From: Chryseosolibacter sp964393795
Lineage (GTDB): Bacteria > Bacteroidota > Bacteroidia > Cytophagales > Cyclobacteriaceae
NCBI GenBank assembly: GCA_964393795.1
Contig: CAYMWA010000120.1
Span: 1 to 11,131, forward strand
DNA length: 11,131 bases
Direction: 5' to 3'
A program made the position numbers and the translations under genes. Position 1 is the first letter of the stretch. Every line of letters begins with the position of its first letter. This document shows positions 5,754-11,131 of the stretch, piece after piece. The notes under the pieces were generated by a model. It did not search any database, was not told where the DNA came from, and saw nothing but the letters and a program-made list of their open reading frames with translations.

Positions 5754-6179
5754 TCAGTTTTTCTCCACGTGTGCCTTGAAGGAATCGAGGATGGCCTGCC
5801 AGCCGCCGCGCTGTACGTCTATCGGATTGATGTCTTCAGCCTCGAACGTCTCTACGACCCGGGTGGCATCGCCTTGCCGCGTGAAGTGAACTTCGACCTG
5901 ACGGCCGTCTACAATTCTGTAGGCGATGATTTTTTGTGGCTCCACTTTGGAGTAGGTCCCTTCGAAATCAAAGCTGACGCTGCCGTCTTTTGCGGCCATC
6001 ACGGTTCTAAATTTACCATTGACGCGTACATCGTTTTCGGCGTGTGGTGCGTGCCAGTCGTCTGAAGCGGCACACCATTGCGTGATATGCTCCGGCGCCG
6101 TCCAGGCTTCCCACACTTTCTGTACAGGGGCGTTAACAATCGCTTCCACTGTAATGCGCGTTCTTTCTTTCGTCTCCAT
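5754..6179 (-). CDS. SRPBCC family protein (AHSA1-like, START superfamily)
   Basis: A 141-residue helix-grip protein with a hydrophobic ligand pocket, cytoplasmic. The family hallmarks are all there: IVNAPVQKVWEAWTAPEHITQW at residues 14-35, the ASDDWHAPHAENDVRVNGKF block, SFDFEGTYSKVEP in the centre, and the C-terminal VETFEAEDINPIDVQRGGWQAILDSF. Length is standard. Such proteins are named after the activator domain of Hsp90 ATPase (AHSA1), but bacterial members mostly have no known ligand and are often cotranscribed with ArsR-type regulators; none is visible here. The gene lies 108 bases after the AI-2E family gene on the same strand, converging on the aldo/keto reductase. The intervening stretch carries a 15-base palindrome that could hold its own promoter control. 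Confidence 0.92.
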   Translation of the reverse strand: METKERTRITVEAIVNAPVQKVWEAWTAPEHITQWCAASDDWHAPHAENDVRVNGKFRTVMAAKDGSVSFDFEGTYSKVEPQKIIAYRIVDGRQVEVHFTRQGDATRVVETFEAEDINPIDVQRGGWQAILDSFKAHVEKN

Positions 6180-6180
6180 G

Positions 6181-6227
6181 TTGTAATGAATTTGATGAAC
6201 AGATTAAGTTGCGTTTGCATTACAAAC
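6181..6227. promoter_or_regulatory. Inverted repeats upstream of the SRPBCC gene
   Basis: TTGTAATG (6181-6188) and CATTACAA (6218-6225) are perfect 8-base inverted copies 29 bases apart. The right one lies within a 15-base palindrome, GTTTGCATTACAAAC (6213-6227). All lie in the 50 bases upstream of the SRPBCC start codon (6177-6179), where a promoter or operator is expected. No regulator is encoded next door to assign it to. Confidence 0.3.
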
Positions 6228-6287
6228 ATAGCGCTTGCGCCGCAGCTCTTACAGGTGTGAACGCGACAATTGCCGGGCTATATGCGG

Positions 6288-7406
6288 CTACTTGTGTTTG
6301 CCCTTGAATTTGTCAATAATCTTGCTTCCCAGCGCCGCCAGCATTTTCCTGAGGCCGCTGGCATCTCTCTTCTCTTCGCCAATTAGTCGCCCGTAAGGCT
6401 TCAATACCTCCACATGGTCGCAGACGATCTTGGTTACGCCCATGGCGGGGATGGCGAGGATCATTCCGGGGATGCCCCACACGAATTCGCCAGCCACGAG
6501 CGCAAGGATGGTGAAAAGAGGATTGATGTTGACTTCATTGCCTACGATGAGGGGTTCAAGGATATAGCTCTGAATGAACTGAACAGTGCCATAAGTAATC
6601 AATACACCCACGACAACACCAGTGCCGCCTCCCTGTGCCAACGCCATCAGGACGGTTGTGGCGGTGCCCACCAGGTTGCCTACGAAAGGTACGATCTCCA
6701 GCAGACCACAGAGGATCGCAAAAAAGACCGCGTTCTCAACGCCGGCAATGGTGAACCCGATACCGTACATGATCCACAAGCCGACGATCATCATCGACAG
6801 GCCTGTAAGGTATTTGCGTGCGACCATTTGAGACTTTTCAAGAACTTCTGCCGTCTTGTTCTCTTCCTTTGAAGGAACGATGCGAAGGATGAATCGTTTC
6901 AGGTGTTGCCGGAAGTAGATGAGCAGGAAGATGTAGACCAGCACGATGATTGTTGTAGTGAGGAAGCCCCCGATGCCAGCCGCTACGGCAGCTGCGATTC
7001 CGGTCATTTGCCCGCCGGACTTTTTTTGCTGCTCTTCTATGAAATCCTCCTGCTTTTCCTTTGAGATACCCAGCTTTTCGTTGACGAACTCCTGCGCCTG
7101 GGCGTATTTTTCTTTCGCACGCTGTTCGATCTTGTTGGCATTCTTGGCGATCTCGGAAGCTTGCATGCCCACAAAACTCAGAATGCCTGCGATGAAGCCG
7201 ACCAGCACCAGGACAGAGAGCAGTGTAGAGATGGCCCGCCCGACACCTTTTCGCTGGAGCCATTCGGTGATGGGCACCAATACCATCGCCAGCAGCGATG
7301 CAAATGCAAGCGGTACCAGGAACGGCCTGCCATATCTCAGGATTATACCTGTCAGGCAGATGATCAGCAGAATGGCGACAATCTTGAACAGCTTTTGGTT
7401 TTGCAT
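6288..7406 (-). CDS. AI-2E family transporter (PerM/TqsA type)
   Basis: A 372-residue inner-membrane protein of the autoinducer-2 exporter-like family (UPF0118). Hydrophobic segments are visible at about residues 7-24 and 28-46, 58-80, 137-165, 202-222, 226-258, 262-282 and 297-328. A charged, helical, probably coiled-coil region sits at about 83-133 between the third and fourth segments, as is usual. Family motifs IVPFVGN (238-244) and EPLIVG (284-289) are intact, and the tail is basic. Despite the family name, members also include Na+(Li+)/H+ antiporters and exporters of unknown solute, so the substrate is open. The start codon (7404-7406) lies inside an inverted repeat. Minus-strand neighbours are the small lipoprotein upstream and the SRPBCC gene downstream. 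Confidence 0.92.
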   Translation of the reverse strand: MQNQKLFKIVAILLIICLTGIILRYGRPFLVPLAFASLLAMVLVPITEWLQRKGVGRAISTLLSVLVLVGFIAGILSFVGMQASEIAKNANKIEQRAKEKYAQAQEFVNEKLGISKEKQEDFIEEQQKKSGGQMTGIAAAVAAGIGGFLTTTIIVLVYIFLLIYFRQHLKRFILRIVPSKEENKTAEVLEKSQMVARKYLTGLSMMIVGLWIMYGIGFTIAGVENAVFFAILCGLLEIVPFVGNLVGTATTVLMALAQGGGTGVVVGVLITYGTVQFIQSYILEPLIVGNEVNINPLFTILALVAGEFVWGIPGMILAIPAMGVTKIVCDHVEVLKPYGRLIGEEKRDASGLRKMLAALGSKIIDKFKGKHK

Positions 7407-7428
7407 AAGCGAATATTAGCCGCTTATG
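7404..7428 (-). promoter_or_regulatory. Hairpin covering the start codon of the AI-2E family gene
   Basis: CATAAGCG (7404-7411) and CGCTTATG (7421-7428) are perfect 8-base inverted copies with a nine-base loop. On the minus-strand message the start ATG forms the 3' end of the stem, so the start codon and the usual ribosome-binding position would be sequestered. It could equally be a DNA operator. The geometry is seen directly; any regulatory effect is inferred. Confidence 0.4.
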
Positions 7429-7683
7429 GTCAGCCTAAAAATCATACCGTGGCGGCATTGGCAGCCCCGTTTTGTGCAGCCGTCAGGATTAACACAAAAT
7501 TGACGAGATTCAGTGTTTACTGTTCCGATCCCAGGCTACGAAATAGTTCGACATCCTCCTTTGCATGGCTGTATTTTCTATCACTGCGCCTGTACGCAGG
7601 AAACCGGAACACGATCTTGTACCTTGAACTGAAACCGGCAGACAGCAACGACACCGTCGACATTGGCAGCCTGACACCGAAAT

Positions 7684-7911
7684 TTAATTCCCTGTCGTAT
7701 CGTTATTCGGATGCTCCGATTCTCCTTGCGGATGCTCCGAATCACCTTGGGGATGTTCCGCATGTTCCGTACTATCCATTGCGGGATGTTCCGAAGTTGC
7801 TTCCTCACCAGTGGCCTCGCTCTTCTTGCAGGAAGTGAGCCCTGCAGCCAACAGCGTGCTGCATAAAAGCATAACCATCGTAAAGGTCTTGGTATTTTTC
7901 AGCCAGTTCAT
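7684..7911 (-). CDS. Small lipoprotein with His-containing EHPQG repeats
   Basis: A 75-residue predicted lipoprotein of unknown function. A basic start (MNWLKNTK) and a hydrophobic segment (residues 10-25) lead to a lipobox LTSC with C28 as the lipidated residue, so the mature protein of about 48 residues is membrane anchored outside the cytoplasm. The mature part is acidic and low in complexity, with five EH(P/A) units, including a tandem seven-residue pattern of the form (D/E)SEHPQG. At DNA level this is a run of imperfect 21-base units holding GGATGYTCCG on the plus strand (about 7708-7795). Clustered His, Asp and Glu could bind metal ions, but this is a guess. The start overlaps the end of a broken M28 frame by ATGA. 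A promoter candidate with tandem repeats lies just upstream. Confidence 0.65.
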   Translation of the reverse strand: MNWLKNTKTFTMVMLLCSTLLAAGLTSCKKSEATGEEATSEHPAMDSTEHAEHPQGDSEHPQGESEHPNNDTTGN

Positions 7912-7920
7912 AATAATGGG

Positions 7921-7962
7921 TTAAGGTTTGTGCGATAAATATTAAGGTTTATACGATAAATA
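7921..7962. repeat. Two tandem 21-bp units upstream of the lipoprotein gene
   Basis: Positions 7921-7941 and 7942-7962 are head-to-tail 21-base copies differing at two bases; both begin TTAAGGTTT and end CGATAAATA on the plus strand. They lie 10 bases upstream of the lipoprotein start codon and cover the candidate -7 box. Twenty-one bases is two helical turns, so two copies would face the same side of the DNA. They are also in frame with the M28 remnant (7-residue unit IYR-I/T-NLN), so a simple slippage duplication in decayed coding sequence is an equally good reading. Confidence 0.85.
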
Positions 7963-7988
7963 TACAGCACCCGAAGCGGCCGCACAAA
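7957..7988 (-). promoter_or_regulatory. Bacteroidota-type promoter candidate for the lipoprotein gene
   Basis: On the minus strand TTTG (7988-7985) is followed after 20 bases by TATATTTA (7964-7957). This fits the Bacteroidota consensus TTTG - N19-21 - TAnnTTTG at all but the last base. It would start transcription roughly 40 bases upstream of the lipoprotein ATG, within the tandem repeats. Best-spaced promoter candidate I found in the window. Confidence 0.5.
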
Positions 7989-8135
7989 CGCACTTTTAAA
8001 TTCCTGCCAATATCCCTGGAGGCCATCCAACGGTTGCAGTCCAATATCAGCAAATTCATTTTCTATAAAAGCAGTTGCGGTCTCAATATCTTTTGTCACC
8101 GCAGACCGGCGTTTGATCTCATCAGAGAAAAGTGT
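7970..8135 (-). pseudogene. N-terminal remnant of an M28 family metallopeptidase
   Basis: On the minus strand a frame open from 8135 reads LFSDEIKRRSAVTKD, then ATAFIENEFADIGLQPL, then GYWQEFK. This closely follows the conserved beginning of M28 aminopeptidases in Bacteroidota ('L.SDEM.GR..GT..I.KAA.FI...F...GL.PL.G...Y.Q.F'), from memory. Upstream is a TAA (8138-8136) with no signal peptide or start codon other than an internal GTG at 8099. Downstream the resemblance stops after about residue 50, and the frame runs through the tandem repeats to a TGA at 7908-7910. None of the zinc-ligand motifs of the catalytic domain occurs nearby. I read it as the leftover of a gene lost by deletion. Alternatively a 63-residue GTG-started protein (7908-8099) is made, ending in an ATGA overlap with the lipoprotein gene. 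Confidence 0.5.
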
Positions 8136-8153
8136 TTACTTTAGATGAAGCTG

Positions 8154-8945
8154 CTACCGCTGCGCGGGCCTATACCGCAACACGGCAAAGAACGCGCAAT
8201 GATCCGACGCGTCGCCGCGACAGAGTACCTTCGTTTCGAGTACTTCCCATTGATCGTTGCGCGGATGGAGAATATAGTCGATTTTCTTTACCAGCCCGGT
8301 GCGCGTCGAGAACGTATTTTCGAAAGTCGTGTCAGACTCCGCAAATTCTTTGAGAAGCATTTTTATTTCCGCATGATGCGGTTCTGCGTTGAGATCGCCT
8401 GTAATGATCATGGGTTTTCCCTCAAGGGCGTGATAGTAATCGAGCAACTGCTTCGCCTGTGCCTGGCGATCTTCAAGCTTCGTCGATAGATGCGTGCAGT
8501 TGAAAATAATTTCCCTACCCTTTGGGAGCTTGATTCTTGCATTTGGAATGGTGATCCCGTTAGGCGTCGATTTGTATCCGTGGATCACGTGGATATCCTT
8601 CACGGGAAAGCGCGAGAGAATTGCATTGCCGTACTCGCCGCCCTGAAAATCCCGGTGCTTGACAAAGTGACCTTTCAGCCCTGTACGCTCACTGAGTTCT
8701 TTCGTAATATCAATCACGCCTGTGCGCTTGGCATTCTTGTCGACCTCTTGCAAGGCCACCAGGTCAGGCTTTACCTCGTTGATGATGGAAGCGAAGAGAT
8801 CCATATCTATACTGCCGTCAGTCGCCTCGCCGTGATAGATATTGTAAGTGAGGATACGCAAGGTAATGGGGTCGCGTTGCTGCGCGATGGCGTTGAAAGC
8901 GATCAGAACAAAAGGTATGGTGAAAGTGGCAAATATTTTTCTCAT
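8154..8945 (-). CDS. Secreted endonuclease/exonuclease/phosphatase family protein
   Basis: A 263-residue metal-dependent phosphoesterase of the EEP (DNase I-like) superfamily. The start at 8945 gives a clear signal peptide (hydrophobic residues 8-20, likely cleavage after AIA, residue 21), so the enzyme is exported; an upstream in-frame ATG at 8996 would bury this signal. Catalytic motifs in order: N35 (LTYNIYHG), E67 (ALQEVD), H152 (NCTHLST), D184 and N186 (ITGDLNAEP), D223 (KKIDYIL), and D248-H249 (ASDHCAFF). All key metal and catalytic residues are present. Exported members act on nucleic acids, sphingomyelin, inositol phosphates or other phosphodiesters, and the sequence does not say which. 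It stands alone on the minus strand, divergent from the PadR gene 209 bases away. Confidence 0.92.
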   Translation of the reverse strand: MRKIFATFTIPFVLIAFNAIAQQRDPITLRILTYNIYHGEATDGSIDMDLFASIINEVKPDLVALQEVDKNAKRTGVIDITKELSERTGLKGHFVKHRDFQGGEYGNAILSRFPVKDIHVIHGYKSTPNGITIPNARIKLPKGREIIFNCTHLSTKLEDRQAQAKQLLDYYHALEGKPMIITGDLNAEPHHAEIKMLLKEFAESDTTFENTFSTRTGLVKKIDYILHPRNDQWEVLETKVLCRGDASDHCAFFAVLRYRPAQR

Positions 8946-8961
8946 GTCGAAAGGCGTGAGA

Positions 8962-9008
8962 TGCAAGTTGCAAAAATGTGCAATGAGGCGGGTCACTGGA
9001 TTCAGTGA
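8962..9008. promoter_or_regulatory. Cluster of short palindromes upstream of the EEP gene
   Basis: TGCAAGTTGCA (8962-8972) is an 11-base palindrome, and its right half TTGCA pairs again with TGCAA at 8979-8983. Further on, TCACTGGATTCAGTGA (8993-9008) has perfect six-base arms. They lie 17-63 bases upstream of the EEP start codon in the divergent region shared with the PadR gene. They could be operator sites, but the arms are short and no regulator can be tied to them. Confidence 0.25.
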
Positions 9009-9154
9009 AATTCAGTCAGCCTAATTGGCCGATGCCTTGTCGATCCCGTTAGCCGTATCCGCGCCTTGGCCGGCCATAGTGAGGGCGTGCGGGTAGCGGC
9101 TTATTTCCTTAACAAATATAAAACAAATACAGACAGTCTTCGTATATTCGGGTA

Positions 9155-9493
9155 ATGAACGACCTGAAAAATCATTCGCTAGGAGAATTTGAAGAGCTTG
9201 TGTTGTTGACGGTAGCGGCCCAACACGATGCTGCTTATGGCGTTTCCATCCAGGAAGACCTGGAACGACAACTCGGCAAGACTATCAACATCAGCGCCAT
9301 CCACGTTTCGTTGAAGCGAATGGAAAACAAGGGATATGTGAAGTCGCGCTTCGGCGGTATCACCGAAGAACGAGGCGGACGCCGCAAGAAGTACTATGTC
9401 ATCACCGCCCTCGGCAAACGAATGCTCGACTATCAGTACGCCCTCAGAACGTCGCTTTATAGTCGTGTTCCAAAAATGACCTTTAGCAAATGA
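9155..9493 (+). CDS. PadR family transcriptional regulator
   Basis: A 112-residue winged-helix regulator of the short PadR type (subfamily 1). The start LGEFEELVLLTVAA (residues 9-22) is typical for Bacteroidota members. The helix-turn-helix lies at about 27-62 (AYGVSIQEDLER, ISAIHVSLKRMENKGYV), followed by the wing and dimer segment (ERGGRRKKYYVITALGKRML). By analogy it represses the operon it heads, and the next gene, a large MacB/FtsX-type permease, begins inside its stop codon (ATGA at 9490-9493). This PadR-permease pair is a common arrangement in Bacteroidota and suggests the regulator controls the permease in response to an unknown signal. The upstream region is AT-rich, but I could not find a well-spaced promoter. 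Confidence 0.93.
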   Translation: MNDLKNHSLGEFEELVLLTVAAQHDAAYGVSIQEDLERQLGKTINISAIHVSLKRMENKGYVKSRFGGITEERGGRRKKYYVITALGKRMLDYQYALRTSLYSRVPKMTFSK

Positions 9494-11131
9494 AACCGAT
9501 GCCACCCCGATATGCGCACCAGTTTCTGCGCTGGTTTTGCCGAGAGGATTACCTTGAGGAAGTGGAAGGCGACCTCATCGAAGTTTATCGAAACCGGTAT
9601 AGCGATGCGCCGCACCGCGCGAGACTTAGTTTTATCGTAAGCGTGATTCGGTTGTTTCGTCCTGCGTTTATTAAATCATTTCAACCTTACCCTTCTCTCT
9701 ATATGTACAGCAACTACCTCAAAATTAGCTGGCGTAATGTCCTGCGTCAAAAAACATATTCGTTCATCAAGGTTGGTGGACTTGCGCTCGGCATCGTGGC
9801 CTGTTGCCTGATCGCACTTTACCTCCGCCACGAAGTCAGCTATGATGAACAGTATCCGTCCGACATATACCGTGTTGTGGGTGTATTCCAGGATGATGGT
9901 GTGACGGATAAGAGTGTCTATTTTCCTCCACCGTTCGCGGAGGCGCTCATGGAACTTCCGGAAGTGCTCGCTGTAGGGCGATACAATGACGCTTTGCTGT
10001 TTGGTGCCGGAGAAGCACTGATCCGTCGTCCGGACGATCCTGCCAACACGCTTGAAGAAGGTTTGGTATTCATGGATGCGTCGCTGCTGAAAATTCTGCA
10101 GGTGCCCATGGTGTATGGCAGCCGGGAGCAGGCACTGGCAACACCGGGATCAATCGTGCTTACCAAGCGCAAGGCCGACAAATACTTTCCCGGTGAAGAT
10201 CCAACAGGCAAGCTGCTTATCGTGAACAACGAGCATGACCCTTACAAGATCGGCGGCGTTATCGGAGACTTTCCCTCAACCTCCCATATTAAGTTCGATT
10301 TTCTTGTGACGATGACCGGGCGTGAGTTCTGGCCTGGCGAGCAAACGTGGTGGGGAGCGTCAAACTATCCAACCTACATCCGCGTACAACGGGGTGTTGA
10401 CCCGGCAGCGCTTGCTGACAAGGCCACAAAGCGAGTGGTTGAAAAATATCTGGTTCCGCATTTGCTCGCCCATAGCAACATGACCGAATCGCAGGTGCGT
10501 GAACGCCTGTCGCGAGGTGCGTTGGCGCTACAACCGCTTACCGATATCTATCTCGACAATGATGTACGCGACAATCTTGCGCATGGCGATCGGAAGTTAG
10601 TTTGGATGTTCGGTGCCATTGCAGTTGTCATTCTTATCATTGCCTGCATCAACTTCATCAATCTTTCAACTGCGCGTTCGGCGAACCGGGCAAAGGAAGT
10701 AGGGTTGCGCAAAGTCATGGGCTCATGGCGTAGCCAATTGGTGAGCCAGTTTATGACGGAGTCGGTGCTGTTCGTTATGCTTTCGTTCGTAGCGGGCGTT
10801 GCCTTCGCGGCATTGCTTCTCCCGGCTTTCAACAGCATGACCGGAAGGTCAATTGAATTCCCCTGGACCGAGTGGCAATTCCTGCCACCAGTGCTTGCAC
10901 TTCTTATACTGCTGGCGATACTCGCCGGCGTCTATCCTTCGCTATACCTTTCCGCGTTTAAACCCATTAGCGTGCTAAAGGGGAACATTAGCCGGGGCAG
11001 CCGAAATCCGGTGACACGCGCGGCGCTGGTTGTCTTTCAATTTACGACATCCATTGTTTTGGTTGTTGGGACGCTAGTGATTTATCGCCAGATGCAATTT
11101 ATGTTGAACAAAAAGCTGGGCTTTGACAAGG
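9490..11131 (+). CDS. MacB/FtsX-type ABC transporter permease with permease-prefix domain (partial, 3' end missing)
   Basis: The frame stays open from the ATG at 9490 to the window end (547 codons), so the C-terminus is missing; family members of this design have roughly 850-900 residues. Residues about 5-75 form a permease-prefix domain (RYAHQFLRWFC, YLEEVEGDLIEVYRNRY). Transmembrane segment 1 is at about 93-116, then a MacB-type periplasmic domain (to about 370), then TM2 at about 374-395 (AVVILIIACINFINLSTARS) followed by the AKEVGLRKVMGSWR cytoplasmic loop, TM3 near 425-447, TM4 near 465-488, and a TM5 near 512-535 starting the second half. This is the two-copy FtsX-like layout. No ATPase is encoded in the window; partner ATPases are usually elsewhere. 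Likely role: export, or mechanotransmission for drug or peptide removal. Coupled to the PadR gene by ATGA. Confidence 0.93.
   Translation, partial: MKPMPPRYAHQFLRWFCREDYLEEVEGDLIEVYRNRYSDAPHRARLSFIVSVIRLFRPAFIKSFQPYPSLYMYSNYLKISWRNVLRQKTYSFIKVGGLALGIVACCLIALYLRHEVSYDEQYPSDIYRVVGVFQDDGVTDKSVYFPPPFAEALMELPEVLAVGRYNDALLFGAGEALIRRPDDPANTLEEGLVFMDASLLKILQVPMVYGSREQALATPGSIVLTKRKADKYFPGEDPTGKLLIVNNEHDPYKIGGVIGDFPSTSHIKFDFLVTMTGREFWPGEQTWWGASNYPTYIRVQRGVDPAALADKATKRVVEKYLVPHLLAHSNMTESQVRERLSRGALALQPLTDIYLDNDVRDNLAHGDRKLVWMFGAIAVVILIIACINFINLSTARSANRAKEVGLRKVMGSWRSQLVSQFMTESVLFVMLSFVAGVAFAALLLPAFNSMTGRSIEFPWTEWQFLPPVLALLILLAILAGVYPSLYLSAFKPISVLKGNISRGSRNPVTRAALVVFQFTTSIVLVVGTLVIYRQMQFMLNKKLGFDK

Noticed and set aside
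7517..7663. 48-codon minus-strand frame (ATG at 7661-7663) between the lipoprotein and the AI-2E gene
   Set aside because: Composition is protein-like at its end, but there is no recognisable family, no clear start signal, and an equally open frame exists on the other strand; it could be another gene remnant, but support is too thin.
7581..7808. Minus-strand frame with repeated RNIP/RSIR units
   Set aside because: It is a different frame of the lipoprotein's tandem repeat, which has a signal peptide and lipobox in the correct frame.
7161..7838. Plus-strand frame of over 200 codons opposite the AI-2E gene and lipoprotein
   Set aside because: Mostly antisense to two convincing genes; no domain or start signal.
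8946..8996. Earlier ATG for the EEP gene (8996)
   Set aside because: It would put 17 extra residues before an evident signal peptide; the start at 8945 gives a normal export signal.
9067..9076. TGGCCGGCCA ten-base palindrome
   Set aside because: Short and GC-rich in a GC-rich stretch; expected by chance and not placed at a promoter.
9143..9150. TATATTCG as a -7 box giving a leaderless PadR message
   Set aside because: No TTTG or TTG lies 19-21 bases upstream, so there is no paired -33 element.

Overview
The window looks like a piece of a Bacteroidota chromosome, most likely a Cytophagales-type soil or aquatic member. The grounds are gene content (a PadR regulator coupled to a large prefix-domain FtsX-type permease, a DUF3606 protein, an AI-2E family exporter, a Tat-signal DapA-like protein), Bacteroidota-style TTTG / TAnnTTTG promoter-like boxes, and an intergenic repeat of the 'ctttgcggtgaa' type that I recall from such genomes. 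No rRNA, tRNA, CRISPR array, transposase or phage gene was seen.

Left part (1-1643, minus strand): a compact nitrosative/oxidative stress operon reading leftwards: a RIC/YtfE/ScdA-type di-iron iron-sulfur repair protein, an Rrf2-family regulator with three cysteines in the NsrR/IscR position, and a group III truncated hemoglobin. A 6-6-6 inverted repeat about 48 bp upstream of the first gene is a candidate operator. The divergent intergenic region (1644-2048, about 400 bp) holds no convincing gene but several nested inverted repeats that may form a structured leader.

Middle part (2049-5740, plus strand): a small DUF3606 protein overlaps by ATGA an NAD-type isocitrate dehydrogenase. A strong rho-independent terminator follows. 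Next come a Tat-exported DapA/NAL-superfamily protein and an aldo/keto reductase. Between these two lies a ~210 bp repeat element with 19-bp imperfect terminal inverted repeats whose left end overlaps the DapA-like stop codon. The first ~16 bases of the window look like the end of another copy.

Right part (5754-8945, minus strand): an AHSA1-type SRPBCC protein, an AI-2E family transporter whose start codon lies inside an 8-bp-stem hairpin, a small lipoprotein with histidine-containing EHPQG repeats, the remnant of an M28 peptidase gene with a 21-bp tandem duplication beside a good promoter candidate, and a secreted endonuclease/exonuclease/phosphatase-family protein.

Far right (9155-11131, plus strand): a PadR regulator translationally coupled (ATGA) to a MacB/FtsX-type permease with a permease-prefix domain, which runs off the window.

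No obviously new multi-gene system is present. The most interesting items are the noncoding structures (leader region, repeat element, start-codon hairpin, tandem-repeat promoter), the M28 gene remnant, and variant motifs in the RIC and DapA-like proteins. All family calls are from motif recognition without database searches.
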